From NCBI RefSeq assembly GCF_000620105.1, contig NZ_JHVK01000001.1:248001-312000 (forward strand): a stretch of 64,000 bases of DNA, given 5' to 3'. Under the pieces are notes generated by a model, which had not been told where the DNA came from, ran no database searches, and saw only the letters and a list, made by a program, of their open reading frames with translations. The DNA comes from Microvirgula aerodenitrificans DSM 15089 (GTDB lineage: Bacteria; Pseudomonadota; Gammaproteobacteria; Burkholderiales; Aquaspirillaceae). A program made the position numbers and the translations under genes. How positions within the stretch are numbered: position 1 is the stretch's first letter; each line of letters starts with the position of its first letter. Below are positions 54,564 to 64,000 of the stretch, in pieces.

Positions 54564-56006
54564 TCAGGGTTTGGCGGCCACTTTCGTGGTTTCACCGAGC
54601 CCGCCGCCGAGCACCTTGTACAGCGTGACCTGGTTGGCCAGCTGCGCGAGGCGCACGGTGATCAGGCCCTGACGGGCGCTGTACAGCGAGCGCTGCGAGT
54701 CCAGCACGTTCAGATAGCTGTCGACCCCCTTGTCGTAGCGGGCGCCCGACAGGCGGTAGGCATCGGCCGTGGCCGTGACCAGCGACGACTGGGCGTCGAG
54801 CTGATCATTGACCGTGCCGCGCTGGGCCAGCGCATCGGCGACCTCGCGGAACGCGCTCTGGATCGCTTTCTCGTACTGGGCGACGGCGATCTTCTCTTCG
54901 GTCTTTGCCACGTCCAGATTGGCCAGGTTGCGGCCCCCGGAGAAGATCGGCAGATTGATCTGCGGGGCAAACGACCAGGCGCCCGATCCGGCCTTGAACA
55001 GGCCGGACAGGGTGTTGCTGGCCGTACCGCCGGATGCCGTCAGCGTGATGCTCGGGAAGAACGCCGCGCGGGCCGCGCCGATATTGGCATTGGCCGCTTT
55101 CAGCTGGTACTCGGCCTGCAGCACGTCCGGACGCCGGACCAGTACCGTCGAGGGCAGGCCGGCCGGAATGTCGGTGACCGCCGCGACGCGTTCGACCGAT
55201 TCGACCGGCAGCAGATCCTGCGGGACCGGCATGCCGACCAGCAGTGCCAGTGCGTTCTCGTCCTGGGCGACCTGAGCGGTGAAGCCGGCGATATCGACCC
55301 GGGCCGAATCGACACTGGTCTGCGCCTGACGCAGGTCCAGCGCCGAGGCCGAGCCGAGCTCGAAGCGACGCTGGATCAGCGTGTACGACGACTGCTGGCT
55401 TTTCAGCGTGTCAGCGGCGACCCGCAGTCGTTCACGGTCAGCCGACAGGGTCAGCCACGCATTGGCGACTTCCGCCACCAGGCTGATCTGTGCGCTGTTG
55501 CGCGCCGCTTCGGTGGCGAAGTACTGCTCGAGCGCCTGGTTCTTCAGGCTGGTCAGCCGGCCGAACAGGTCCAGCTCATAGGCGCTGAAGCCCAGTCCGG
55601 CGGAATACTGACGCGTGGTCAGCGCCTGGCCGGTGGTGCTCAGGCTGCCCGGCGTGCGCTGGCCGGTGCCGGCGCCCTGGGCGTTGATCGACGGGAACAG
55701 GTCCGCGCGCTGGATCTGGTACTGCGCACGCGCCTTCTCGATGTTCAGCGCGGCGACGCGCAGGTCGCGGTTGTTGTCCAGCGCCAGCGCGATCAGGCGC
55801 TTGAGCCGCTCATCGACGAAGAAATCGCGCCAGCCGATATCGGCCGCCGGGGTGGCGTCGGCCGGCGACGCCTCCTTCGGGTAGGCCGGGCCTTGCGGCC
55901 AGGCCGCATCCACCGGCTCGGCCGGCCGGTGGTAGGTCGGCGCCATGCTGATGCAACCGCTGAGCAGCAGCGCGGCGGCCAGTGCGGAGAGGGGGGCGTA
56001 CTTCAT
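54564..56006 (-). CDS. Outer-membrane efflux lipoprotein (OprM/TtgC type)
   Basis: 480 residues. The lipobox LLLSGC (Cys18) is followed by the [12 protein letters not shown] segment usual for OprM. Two homologous outer-membrane efflux repeats form the TolC-like channel ([32 protein letters not shown]). It is the exit duct of the RND pump encoded just upstream. Its ATG is 1 bp past the acrB stop. Confidence 0.95.
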   Translation of the reverse strand: MKYAPLSALAAALLLSGCISMAPTYHRPAEPVDAAWPQGPAYPKEASPADATPAADIGWRDFFVDERLKRLIALALDNNRDLRVAALNIEKARAQYQIQRADLFPSINAQGAGTGQRTPGSLSTTGQALTTRQYSAGLGFSAYELDLFGRLTSLKNQALEQYFATEAARNSAQISLVAEVANAWLTLSADRERLRVAADTLKSQQSSYTLIQRRFELGSASALDLRQAQTSVDSARVDIAGFTAQVAQDENALALLVGMPVPQDLLPVESVERVAAVTDIPAGLPSTVLVRRPDVLQAEYQLKAANANIGAARAAFFPSITLTASGGTASNTLSGLFKAGSGAWSFAPQINLPIFSGGRNLANLDVAKTEEKIAVAQYEKAIQSAFREVADALAQRGTVNDQLDAQSSLVTATADAYRLSGARYDKGVDSYLNVLDSQRSLYSARQGLITVRLAQLANQVTLYKVLGGGLGETTKVAAKP

Positions 56007-56007
56007 G

Positions 56008-59000
56008 TCATTGACCCTCTTGGGATGGGGTAGCTTCGGTTGCCGTCGCGGCCGTGCGCTTGCGGTCGGCCAGATGGCGGACCAGCACGAAGAACAGCGG
56101 AACCAGGAAGATCACCAGTACGGTGGCGGAAATCATGCCGCCGACCACGCCGGTACCGATCGCGTTCTGCGCGCCGGAACCGGCACCGTTATTGATTGCC
56201 AGCGGCAGCACGCCAAGCGTGAAGGCCAGCGAGGTCATCAGGATCGGGCGCAGACGCATCCGCACCGCTTCCAGCGTGGCGTCTATCAGGCCCATGCCGC
56301 CTTCGTACAGCTCCTTGGCGAACTCGACAATCAGAATGGCGTTTTTCGCCGCCAGACCGATCGTGGTCAGCAGACCGACCTTGAAGTACACGTCGTTGGA
56401 CAGCCCGGTCACGCTGGTGGCAACCACCGCACCGACCACGCCGAGCGGCACGGACAGCATCACCGCGAACGGAATCGACCAGCTTTCGTACAGTGCGGCC
56501 AGGCACAGGAACACCACCAGCAGCGAGATCGCGTACAGCGCCGGTGCCTGCGAGCCGGTCATGCGTTCCTGGAACGACAGACCGGTCCACTCGTAGCCGA
56601 TGCCCGGGGGCAGCTTGGCGATCATGTCCTCGACTTCCTGCATCGCCTCGCCCGAGCTCTTGCCCGGCGCCGGTTCGCCGAGGATTTCCAGCGACGGCAC
56701 GCCGTTATAGCGTTCCAGACGCGGGGAACCGTATTCCCAGCTTGCGGTGGCGAAGGACGAGAACGGCACCATGTCGCCCTGGGTATTGCGCACGAACCAC
56801 TTGTTCAGGTCTTCCGGCACCATGCGGTACGGGGCATCGGCCTGCAGATAGACCTTCTTCACCCGGCCGCGGTCGATAAAGTCGTTGACGTAGGCGCCGC
56901 CCCAGGCCGACGACAGGGTGTCGTTGATCGCGGCGATGCTCAGCCCCTGCGCGGTGGCCTTCTGCTGGTCAATGTTGATGCGCAGCTGCGGCGTATCTTC
57001 CTGACCGTTCGGACGCACCCCTGCCAGCGCCGGGCTCTTCGCCGCCATGCCGAGCAACTGGTTGCGCGCTTCCATCAGCTTGTCGTGACCGAGGCCGCCG
57101 CGATCCTGCAGTTGCAGGTCGAAGCCGGTCGCATTGCCCAGCTCGACCACGGCCGGCGGGGCGAAGGCGAACACCATCGCGTCCTTGATCTGCGAGAACG
57201 CACCCATCGCGCGCCCGGCCAGAGCCTTCACGCTCTGGGTCTTGCCGTCACGCTGGTCCCAGTCCTTCAGGCTGACGAAGGCGATCGCGTTGTTCTGGCC
57301 ATTGCCGCTGAAGCTGAAGCCGGCGACGGCGAACACTGACGAGACCGCGTCCTTTTCCTTGACCATGAAGTGCTGTTCGACCTGCTTGATGACCTCCAGG
57401 GTACGTTCCTGGGTGGCACCGGCCGGCAGCTGGATCTGGCTGAACAGGATGCCCTGGTCCTCGTCTGGCAGGAACGAGGTCGGCAGGCGCATGAACATCA
57501 GCGCCATCACGGCGATGATCACACCGTAGATCAGCATGAAACGCTTGCTGCGGCCGAGAATGCCGCGCACGCCGGACTGATAGCGCTGGGTGCCGGTGTC
57601 GAACACCCGGTTGAACCAGCCGAAGAAGCCGGTATCGACGATGTGGTGGCCCTTCTGGACCGGTTTCAGCAGCGTCGCGCACAGGGCCGGGGTCAGGATC
57701 ATGGCCACCAGCACCGACAGCACCATGGCCGAAACGATGGTGATCGAGAACTGGCGATAGATCACGCCGGTCGAGCCGCCGAAGAACGCCATCGGCACGA
57801 ACACGGCCGACAGCACCAGGGCGATGCCGACCAGGGCGCCGGTGATCTGTCCCATCGACTTGCGGGTTGCCTCGCGTGGCGACAGGCCATCCTCGCTCAT
57901 CACCCGCTCGACGTTTTCCACCACCACGATCGCATCGTCGACCAGCAGACCGATGGCGAGCACCATGGCGAACATGGTCAGCATGTTGATCGAGAATCCG
58001 GCCGCCGCCAGCACGCCGAAGGTGCCCAGCAGCACCACCGGCACGGCGATGGTCGGAATCAGCGTCGCGCGCCAGTTCTGCAGGAACAGGTACATGACCA
58101 GGAACACCAGCACGATGGCTTCGCCCAGCGTCTTGATCACCTCATGGATCGACACTTTCACGAACGGCGTGGTGTCGTACGGGATCACGACCTTGGTGCC
58201 GGCCGGGAAGTACGGCTGCAGTTCGGCCAGCTTGGCTTCGAGGGCCGATGCCGTGTCCAGCGCATTGGCACCGGTCGCGAGCTGGATGCCCACGCCGGCC
58301 GCCGGCTTGCCGTTGAAGCGCGCGACGGTATCGTAGCTTTCGCTGCCGATCTCGACCCGGGCGACATCCTTCAGCAATACCTTGGAGCCGTCAGGCTGCA
58401 CCCGCAGCAGGATCTGCTCGAACTGCTCGGCCGTCTGCAGCCGGGTCTGCGCAGTAATGGTGGCGTTGATCTGCTGGCCCGGAATCGACGGCGTGCCGCC
58501 GAGCTGGCCGGCTGAAATCTGCGCGTTCTGCGCGGTGATCGCCGTGGCGATGTCGCTCGGTGTCAGCCTGAACTTGTCGAGCCGGTTCGGGTCCAGCCAG
58601 ACGCGCATCGCATACTGCGAACCGAACACCTGCACGGTACCGACCCCGTTGACCCGGCTGATCGGATCACGGAGGTTGGCGACCACATAGTCGGTCAGGT
58701 CACTGCCACTCATGCTGCCGTCTTCGGACACGAAGCCGAGCACCATCAGGAAGCTTGACGAGCTCTTGGACACGGAAATGCCCTGACGCTGGACTTCCTG
58801 CGGCAGCAGCGGCGTCGCCAGCGACAGCTTGTTCTGCACCTGGACCTGGGCGATATCGGGATCGGTGCCGGCATCGAATGTCAGGGTGATGCTGGCCGAG
58901 CCGCTCGAATCGCTGGTCGAGGACATATAGGTCAGGTGGTCAATCCCCTTCATCTGCTGTTCGATCACCTGGGTGACCGTATCCTGCAGCGTCTGGGCCG

Positions 59001-59157
59001 AGGCACCCGGGTAGTTGGCGCTGATCGTGACCGACGGCGGCGCAATGCTCGGGTACTGTGAAACCGGCAACTTCAGAATCGACAGGGCGCCCGCCAGCAT
59101 GATGACGAGGGCGATGACCCAGGCGAAAATCGGCCGGTCAATGAAAAACTTGGCCAT
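56008..59157 (-). CDS. acrB: RND multidrug efflux permease (AcrB/MexB type, HAE1)
   Basis: 1049 residues and 12 TM helices with two large periplasmic loops. The start [20 protein letters not shown] is diagnostic for HAE1 pumps. The proton-relay Asp pair is in [18 protein letters not shown] (TM4), and TM10-TM11 carry the conserved Lys and Thr region [15 protein letters not shown]. It expels drugs, dyes and solvents with proton import. Middle gene of the tripartite operon. Confidence 0.97.
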   Translation of the reverse strand: MAKFFIDRPIFAWVIALVIMLAGALSILKLPVSQYPSIAPPSVTISANYPGASAQTLQDTVTQVIEQQMKGIDHLTYMSSTSDSSGSASITLTFDAGTDPDIAQVQVQNKLSLATPLLPQEVQRQGISVSKSSSSFLMVLGFVSEDGSMSGSDLTDYVVANLRDPISRVNGVGTVQVFGSQYAMRVWLDPNRLDKFRLTPSDIATAITAQNAQISAGQLGGTPSIPGQQINATITAQTRLQTAEQFEQILLRVQPDGSKVLLKDVARVEIGSESYDTVARFNGKPAAGVGIQLATGANALDTASALEAKLAELQPYFPAGTKVVIPYDTTPFVKVSIHEVIKTLGEAIVLVFLVMYLFLQNWRATLIPTIAVPVVLLGTFGVLAAAGFSINMLTMFAMVLAIGLLVDDAIVVVENVERVMSEDGLSPREATRKSMGQITGALVGIALVLSAVFVPMAFFGGSTGVIYRQFSITIVSAMVLSVLVAMILTPALCATLLKPVQKGHHIVDTGFFGWFNRVFDTGTQRYQSGVRGILGRSKRFMLIYGVIIAVMALMFMRLPTSFLPDEDQGILFSQIQLPAGATQERTLEVIKQVEQHFMVKEKDAVSSVFAVAGFSFSGNGQNNAIAFVSLKDWDQRDGKTQSVKALAGRAMGAFSQIKDAMVFAFAPPAVVELGNATGFDLQLQDRGGLGHDKLMEARNQLLGMAAKSPALAGVRPNGQEDTPQLRINIDQQKATAQGLSIAAINDTLSSAWGGAYVNDFIDRGRVKKVYLQADAPYRMVPEDLNKWFVRNTQGDMVPFSSFATASWEYGSPRLERYNGVPSLEILGEPAPGKSSGEAMQEVEDMIAKLPPGIGYEWTGLSFQERMTGSQAPALYAISLLVVFLCLAALYESWSIPFAVMLSVPLGVVGAVVATSVTGLSNDVYFKVGLLTTIGLAAKNAILIVEFAKELYEGGMGLIDATLEAVRMRLRPILMTSLAFTLGVLPLAINNGAGSGAQNAIGTGVVGGMISATVLVIFLVPLFFVLVRHLADRKRTAATATEATPSQEGQ

Positions 59158-59169
59158 GAATGAATCCTC

Positions 59170-60351
59170 TTACGGCTTGGCGGCCGCGGCTTGCGGGGCG
59201 GGTTTGGCCGGCTTGGCCGGGACAGGCTTGACCACCGCGCCCGGGTGCACTTTCTGCAGCCCTTCGACGATGACCCGGTCACCCTGCTTCAGGCCGCTGT
59301 TTACCAGCCACTTGTCGCCGATGGTGCGCGACACGTTCAGCACGCGCTCGGCGACCTTGTTGTCCTGACCGACCACCAGTGCGGTGGCTTCGCCCTTGTG
59401 ATTGCGGGTCACACCCTGTTGCGGAACCAGGATCGCCTGGTCATTGACCCCTTCTTCCAGCACGGCGCGGACATACATGCCCGGCAGCAGATTGCGTTCC
59501 GGGTTCGGGAATACCGCGCGGATGGTGATTGCACCGGTGCCCTGGTCGACAGTGATGTCGGAGAACTCCAGCCGGCCTTCATGCGCATAGTCGCTGCCGT
59601 CTTCCAGCCGCAGCTTGACCCGGGCGCCACCGTTGCCGGCGCGGGCCAGCTTGCCGCTTTCCAGTTCGCGACGCAGGCGCAGCACTTCGGTGCTCGACTG
59701 GGTCACGTCGACATAGATCGGGTCGATCTGCTGGACCGTGGTCAGCGCATCGGCCTGGTTCTGCGTCACCAGGGCGCCCGGCGTCACCGTCGACTTGCCG
59801 ATGCGGCCGGAGATCGGCGAACTCACGCGGGTGTAGTCGAGGTTGATGCGCGCGCTTTCCACGGCAGCCCTGGCGCCGGCCACGTCGGCGGCGGCCTGCT
59901 TGAAGGCGGCGTCGGCGTCGTCGTATTCCTGCTTGCTGACGGCATTGATCGACACCAGCTCGCGGTAGCGTTCGGCCTTCAGCCGCGCGGTGGTCAGATT
60001 GGCGTCGGCCTTGGCCAGCGTGGCGCGGGCACTGTCGTAGGCGGCGCGATAGGTGGCCGGATCAATCTGGTACAGCGGCTGGCCAGCCTTGACGTCGGCG
60101 CCTTCGCGGAACAGGCGCTTCTGGATGATGCCGCCGACTTGCGGGCGGACTTCGGCAATCTGGAACGATGAGGTGCGACCCGGCAATTCGGTCGTCATGG
60201 CCAGTTGCTGCGACACGACCGAGACCACGGACACTTCCTGCGGCCCGGGGGGAGGCGGGGCGTCCTTCTTGCCGCAGCCGGTCAGCAGGATGCTGCCGGA
60301 GAGCAGGATGCCGGCGGCAGTCAACTGCGCGACAGTTCGATTGATCTGCAT
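59170..60351 (-). CDS. acrA: RND efflux periplasmic adaptor (AcrA/MexA type)
   Basis: 393 residues, lipoprotein (SILLTGCGKKD, Cys about 26). Domain order is membrane-proximal, beta-barrel, lipoyl and alpha-hairpin: TTELPGRTSSFQIAEVRPQV, GGIIQKRLFREGADVKAGQP, LDYTRVSSPISGRIGKS. It joins the permease and the OprM channel. I chose the ATG at 60351 (MQINRTVAQ). A 12-bp gap separates it from acrB. Confidence 0.96.
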   Translation of the reverse strand: MQINRTVAQLTAAGILLSGSILLTGCGKKDAPPPPGPQEVSVVSVVSQQLAMTTELPGRTSSFQIAEVRPQVGGIIQKRLFREGADVKAGQPLYQIDPATYRAAYDSARATLAKADANLTTARLKAERYRELVSINAVSKQEYDDADAAFKQAAADVAGARAAVESARINLDYTRVSSPISGRIGKSTVTPGALVTQNQADALTTVQQIDPIYVDVTQSSTEVLRLRRELESGKLARAGNGGARVKLRLEDGSDYAHEGRLEFSDITVDQGTGAITIRAVFPNPERNLLPGMYVRAVLEEGVNDQAILVPQQGVTRNHKGEATALVVGQDNKVAERVLNVSRTIGDKWLVNSGLKQGDRVIVEGLQKVHPGAVVKPVPAKPAKPAPQAAAAKP

Positions 60352-60754
60352 GTGGAACCTCTCTGGAATGAAAGCTGGCCAATGAGCGCAAGCGGGCATT
60401 GGCGATTGTTATTTTTGGCTGCTGTCTGATGCTTCATACGACCGCGTCGCGGTGGCCGGCTGCTCGCCAGGGCGGCGCTTGCTACAACAAGGGGAGGGCC
60501 TGTGGCCCCTGCCACGGATCTGCGCGGCAAAAGAGGAATGGCGGGCGCCTGCGCGATGAGTCGCGCAGCGCAGGCCGTTCGAGTTAATTGCGACTGAATC
60601 GCACGACATGGCGATTCCACTAGTGGGTGGACGCGCAGTCTAGCACCGTTTCTGGCGCTAGAGTGAACGTTCATTCTAGTTTTTTACCTGTGGTGGCGCA
60701 TTGCCACTACAATGCGGTCACGCGTCAAGTACAACATGTTCGGGAGACAGAGGA
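60352..60754. other. 403-bp divergent regulatory region of the efflux operon
   Basis: It carries the palindromic operator at 60658-60679 and a perfect 7-bp hairpin TGCGCGA/TCGCGCA at 60550-60567 in the efflux leader. Both the efflux operon (minus) and the TetR gene (plus) start here. No gene is seen. Confidence 0.55.
60658..60679. promoter_or_regulatory. Candidate TetR operator
   Basis: A 22-bp palindrome with 20 of 22 positions symmetrical: CTAGA flank, TGAACGTTCA core, TCTAG flank. It lies 76 bp upstream of the TetR gene and about 300 bp upstream of the efflux genes. It resembles operators of AcrR/TtgR-type repressors. Confidence 0.7.
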
Positions 60755-61366
60755 ATGGCAGGTAAGGAAATGCACGCGGCGGGTTCGCCGTGCTGTGCGG
60801 ACAGTCGGCGGGAACAGGTCATCAAGGCCGCAGCCGACTGTTTCAGGCAGCATGGCTTTCATGGCGCGGGCATGGCGGGCATCGCCAGGGAAGCGGGGAT
60901 GAGCGTTGGCCACATCTACCATTACTTTGCCAACAAGGAGGCGATCATTGCCGCCATCGTCCAGCGTGACCTGGCCGACATGCTGGAAAAGATCGCGGCC
61001 TTCGAGGCCGCCGAGGACGTATTCCGCCATCTGCTCGACTGTGTCGACGAGGGCGTCGAAATGTCGATCGACCCGTACGAGGCCGGGCTGTGGCTGGAGA
61101 TCCTCAGCGAGGCCTCGCGCAATCCGAAGGTCTCGGCCATGGTGTCGGAGGCCGATGCCATCGTTCGCGCCCGCTTCCGCAACATGCTGCGCAATGCGCT
61201 GCAGACCGGCTGGGTTCAGGATGAACGGGAACTGAACGGGCGGGTGGAAATCATCAGCGCCATTTTCGACGGGCTGATCATCCGCTCGGTACGCAATGAC
61301 GACTTCGACAAGGAAGCCATCATGCGCAGCCTGAAGATGGTCATGCAGTACCTGCTCAGCGCCTGA
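60755..61366 (+). CDS. TetR-family efflux repressor (AcrR/TtgR-like)
   Basis: 203 residues. The N-terminal TetR HTH is at about 15-62 (REQVIKAAADCFRQHGFHGA, then GMSVGHIYHYFANKEAIIAA). A C-terminal helical ligand-binding domain with ELNGRVEIISAIFDGLIIRS follows. It is divergent from the acrAB-oprM operon and adjacent to the palindrome at 60658, so it is the likely local repressor. ATG at 60755 with AGAGG. Confidence 0.92.
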   Translation: MAGKEMHAAGSPCCADSRREQVIKAAADCFRQHGFHGAGMAGIAREAGMSVGHIYHYFANKEAIIAAIVQRDLADMLEKIAAFEAAEDVFRHLLDCVDEGVEMSIDPYEAGLWLEILSEASRNPKVSAMVSEADAIVRARFRNMLRNALQTGWVQDERELNGRVEIISAIFDGLIIRSVRNDDFDKEAIMRSLKMVMQYLLSA

Positions 61367-61371
61367 TCGTC

Positions 61372-62280
61372 ATGCCCACGCGCATCGGGTTTGACTGGCG
61401 GGACCTTGAGCTGTTTATCGCCGCCGCCGACAGCGGCAGCATCGCCCGCGCCGCCGAGCGCTGCCATATCGTGCCGAGTGCCGCCAGCAAGCGGCTGTCC
61501 GACCTTGAAGCCGCCTTCGGTACCGCACTGCTCGAGCGGCACAATCGTGGCGTGCGGCCGACTGCGGCCGGGCTGGCGCTGCTGGTGCGCTCGCGCGGCC
61601 TGCTGGAAGAAGCCGGCCGGGTCGAGCGCGAGATTGCCAGCTATGGCGCCGGGCTCAGCGGCCATGTGCGGCTGTTCGCCAATATTTCGTCCATCGTCGA
61701 ATTCCTGCCACCGGTGCTGGCCAGCTTCGACCGGCAGTGGCCCGGCATCCGCGTCGATCTGGAAGAGCACGTGTCGGCCCGCATCGCCCAGGCGGTGACC
61801 GAAGGCGTGGCCGACCTTGGTGTCGTCAGCGAACTGCTGCGCCACGACGGGCTGGAACTGACACTGTGCCGCAGCGACGAACTGGTGCTGCTGGCGCCGC
61901 CCGGCCATCCGCTGACCCGGCAGACGCGGCTGCGCTTTGCCGCGGCACTCGACTATCCGATGGTTGGGCTGAAAGCCGGCAGTACGCTGCATGGCCGGCT
62001 GCTGCTGGCCGCCGGCGATATCGGCCGTGACCTGCCGCTGCGCATCCAGGTCGGCAGTTTCGATGCCGTCTGCGCCATGGTGTCGGCCGGGCTGGGGGTC
62101 GGCGTGGTGCCGCGCGCCGCCATCTCGCCGTATCTGGTGCCGCTCGGGCTGGCGGCGCTGACGCTGGACGAACCGTGGGCCACCCACCATCTGTACCTGT
62201 GCCGCAAGGCGGGGGTCTCACTGTCGCCGGCCGCCGAACGCCTGTTCGGCCACCTGGCCGCCAGCGGCGAAAGCGCCTGA
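61372..62280 (+). CDS. LysR-family transcriptional regulator
   Basis: 302 residues. The HTH is at about 8-66 (LELFIAAADSGSIARAAERC, AASKRLSDLEAAFGTALLER). The effector domain is full-length (about 92-295; LFANISSIVEFLPPVLASFD). It begins 5 bp after the TetR stop and upstream of leuC by 115 bp. Whether it controls leucine genes is unknown; it does not look like a LeuO protein. Confidence 0.92.
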   Translation: MPTRIGFDWRDLELFIAAADSGSIARAAERCHIVPSAASKRLSDLEAAFGTALLERHNRGVRPTAAGLALLVRSRGLLEEAGRVEREIASYGAGLSGHVRLFANISSIVEFLPPVLASFDRQWPGIRVDLEEHVSARIAQAVTEGVADLGVVSELLRHDGLELTLCRSDELVLLAPPGHPLTRQTRLRFAAALDYPMVGLKAGSTLHGRLLLAAGDIGRDLPLRIQVGSFDAVCAMVSAGLGVGVVPRAAISPYLVPLGLAALTLDEPWATHHLYLCRKAGVSLSPAAERLFGHLAASGESA

Positions 62281-62394
62281 TCCAGCCATCGCCATCCGCG
62301 ATGTCTGCGTCGTCCGATTTCAGTGCCGATGAGGACGGCGGGCGTGCATAATCGCTGCATATTCTCCCGCCATCTCCTTACCGGAAGGTTCACC

Positions 62395-63813
62395 ATGGCC
62401 GCACTCACCCTTTACGACAAACTCTGGCAGAGCCATGTCGTGCGTACCGACGCCGACGGCACCGCCCTGCTGTATATCGACCGCCACCTGGTGCATGAAG
62501 TCACCAGCCCGCAGGCGTTCGAGGGGCTGAAGATTGCCGGTCGCAAGCCGTGGCGCATCACTTCCATCGTCGCCACCGCCGATCACAACACGCCGACCGA
62601 CCACTGGGAGGAAGGCATCGCCGGGATCAAGGACCCGATCTCGCGGCTGCAGGTCGAGACGCTGGACGCCAATGTGCGCGCCACCGGTGCGCTGGCCTAC
62701 TTTCCGTTCATGGACCGCAACCAGGGCATAGTCCACGTCGTCGGTCCGGAGCAGGGCGCGACGCTGCCGGGCATGACCGTGGTCTGTGGCGACTCGCACA
62801 CCTCGACCCATGGCGCCTTTGCCGCACTGGCCCATGGCATCGGCACGTCCGAAGTCGAGCACGTGATGGCGACCCAGTGCCTGACGGCGAAGAAATCGAA
62901 GAACATGCTGGTCCGCGTCGACGGCAAGCTGCAGCCCGGCGTGACCGCCAAGGACATCGCCCTGGCCATCATCGGTCATATCGGCACGGCCGGCGGTACC
63001 GGCTACGCGATCGAATTCGCCGGTGACGCGATTCGCGGACTGTCGATGGAAGGGCGGATGACGCTGTGCAATATGGCCATCGAGGCCGGTGCGCGCTCCG
63101 GCCTGGTCGCCGTCGACCAGACCACCATCGATTACGTGAAGGGACGCCCGTTTGCGCCGACCGACGCGCAATGGGAAGCCGCCGTCGCCAACTGGCGCAC
63201 GCTGGTGTCCGACGACGGTGCGCAGTTCGACCACGTGGTCGGGCTGGATGCCGCCGCCATCGCGCCGCAAGTGACCTGGGGCACGTCGCCGGAAATGGTG
63301 ACCGACGTCACCGGCCGGGTGCCGGATCCGGCGCGCGAGACCGATCCGGTCCGCCGCGAGGGCATGATCCGCGCCCTCAGCTATATGGGACTGGAAGCGA
63401 ATACGCCGATCACCGACATCGCCATCGACAAGGTATTCATCGGCAGCTGTACCAACTCGCGCATCGAGGACCTGCGTGAAGCGGCCGCGGTCGTGGCCGG
63501 CAAGCACAAGGCCGATTCGGTCCGGCTGGCGATGGTGGTGCCGGGGTCCGGCAACGTCAAGGCGCAGGCCGAGGCCGAGGGGCTGGACCAGGTGTTCCGC
63601 GCTGCCGGCTTCGAGTGGCGCGAGCCGGGCTGCTCGATGTGCCTGGCGATGAACGCCGACCGGCTGGAGCCGGGCGAGCGCTGCGCATCGACCTCGAACC
63701 GCAATTTCGAAGGGCGGCAGGGGCAGGGCGGGCGTACCCATCTGGTCAGTCCGGCCATGGCCGCCGCCGCTGCCGTCGCCGGCCATTTCGTCGACCTGCG
63801 TACCGCGGGCTGA
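62395..63813 (+). CDS. leuC: 3-isopropylmalate dehydratase, large subunit
   Basis: 472 residues, aconitase superfamily. With LeuD it isomerises 2- to 3-isopropylmalate in leucine synthesis. The three 4Fe-4S Cys are in [14 protein letters not shown] and in [31 protein letters not shown] is the usual substrate-site motif. GGAAGG precedes the ATG at 62395. leuD would be expected beyond the window. Confidence 0.98.
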   Translation: MAALTLYDKLWQSHVVRTDADGTALLYIDRHLVHEVTSPQAFEGLKIAGRKPWRITSIVATADHNTPTDHWEEGIAGIKDPISRLQVETLDANVRATGALAYFPFMDRNQGIVHVVGPEQGATLPGMTVVCGDSHTSTHGAFAALAHGIGTSEVEHVMATQCLTAKKSKNMLVRVDGKLQPGVTAKDIALAIIGHIGTAGGTGYAIEFAGDAIRGLSMEGRMTLCNMAIEAGARSGLVAVDQTTIDYVKGRPFAPTDAQWEAAVANWRTLVSDDGAQFDHVVGLDAAAIAPQVTWGTSPEMVTDVTGRVPDPARETDPVRREGMIRALSYMGLEANTPITDIAIDKVFIGSCTNSRIEDLREAAAVVAGKHKADSVRLAMVVPGSGNVKAQAEAEGLDQVFRAAGFEWREPGCSMCLAMNADRLEPGERCASTSNRNFEGRQGQGGRTHLVSPAMAAAAAVAGHFVDLRTAG

Positions 63814-63895
63814 TGCCGCACGGTCCGGCACGGCGGATTCACGCGCTATGCTTAGGGTGGCCATCGGGTGATGGCAGCACCTCAAGGAGCGTGAC

Positions 63896-64000
63896 ATGAA
63901 GCTGTTGTTAGTGGCTGTAGCGGCGCTGGCCGCCATCGGGTTGTCCGCGTGCAACACCGTGTCCGGCATGGGCAAGGACGTCAAGGCTGCCGGGCAGGGC
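63896..64000 (+). CDS. Entericidin-like small lipoprotein (partial, cut by window end)
   Basis: The open frame gives 35 residues to the window edge: a lysine-start lipoprotein signal (MKLLLVAVAALAAIGLSAC, lipobox LSAC) followed by NTVSGMGKDVKAAGQG. This pattern (N-T-V-x-G-x-G-K-D) marks the entericidin A/B family, short membrane lipoproteins. AAGGAG lies 5 bp upstream. It starts 82 bp after leuC; whether it is in the leu operon is unknown. Confidence 0.85.
   Translation, partial: MKLLLVAVAALAAIGLSACNTVSGMGKDVKAAGQG

Overview
The window is a high-GC bacterial chromosome segment (roughly 62-66 % G+C by eye), with two AT-richer inserts at about 38.0-40.1 kb and 45.6-51.9 kb. The gene content (ccoNOQP-ccoG-fixH, a purU/folD pair, an allantoin cluster, leuC followed by an entericidin-like lipoprotein, AcrAB-OprM type efflux, a dense set of LysR regulators) suggests a betaproteobacterium, probably of the order Neisseriales (Chromobacterium-like). 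The genus cannot be fixed from sequence reading alone.

Layout. 0-2.2 kb: a partial membrane protein, purU and folD (one-carbon metabolism), all on the minus strand. 2.28-2.67 kb: a tRNA operon (Pro-TGG, Arg-TCT, His-GTG) with a near-consensus sigma70 promoter and a strong hairpin after it. 2.7-4.0 kb: a degraded accessory patch with a single orphan type I-E CRISPR repeat, a hicAB toxin-antitoxin pair whose toxin is broken at a 16-G run, and a fragment of a P2-type late control protein D. 4.0-8.1 kb: regulators with divergent partners (XRE/MmyB-like with an internally deleted MFS gene; LysR with an aldo/keto reductase). 8.2-10.2 kb: a two-protein energy-taxis receptor (Aer-like PAS protein plus transmembrane MCP). 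10.6-16.8 kb: M14 carboxypeptidase, GntR regulator, SCP2 protein and aminopeptidase N.

17.1-27.8 kb is a minus-strand purine (allantoin) catabolic cluster: M20 amidohydrolase (allantoate step), GST, ureidoglycine aminohydrolase, an aspartate-carbamoyltransferase-like enzyme, allantoinase, an NCS1 permease and two YfcC-type carriers. A divergent AraC regulator stands at its head. 29-37 kb: an M61 peptidase, then the cbb3 oxidase operon behind a textbook class II FNR/Anr promoter, with ccoG, fixH, a YbaY-like lipoprotein and an LTxxQ periplasmic protein. 38.0-40.1 kb: an AT-richer two-gene ATPase + DUF4276 (Toprim-like) module, a candidate antiphage system. 40-45.5 kb: DUF2721, two L,D-transpeptidases, tadA, a MarR/EmrB-type efflux pair and threonine aldolase.

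45.6-51.9 kb is the most unusual part: an AT-rich Rhs island. The large YD-repeat shell is split into two frames by a run of seven A that forms an A AAA AAA slippery heptamer in the zero frame. The RHS core plus C-terminal effector (the tip) is not at the end of the shell. It is carried by two separate upstream genes that share the core and a membrane-spanning segment and then diverge. 52-64 kb: LysR/MFS pair, an RND efflux operon with a TetR regulator and palindromic operator, a LysR gene, leuC and the start of an entericidin-like lipoprotein gene cut by the window end.
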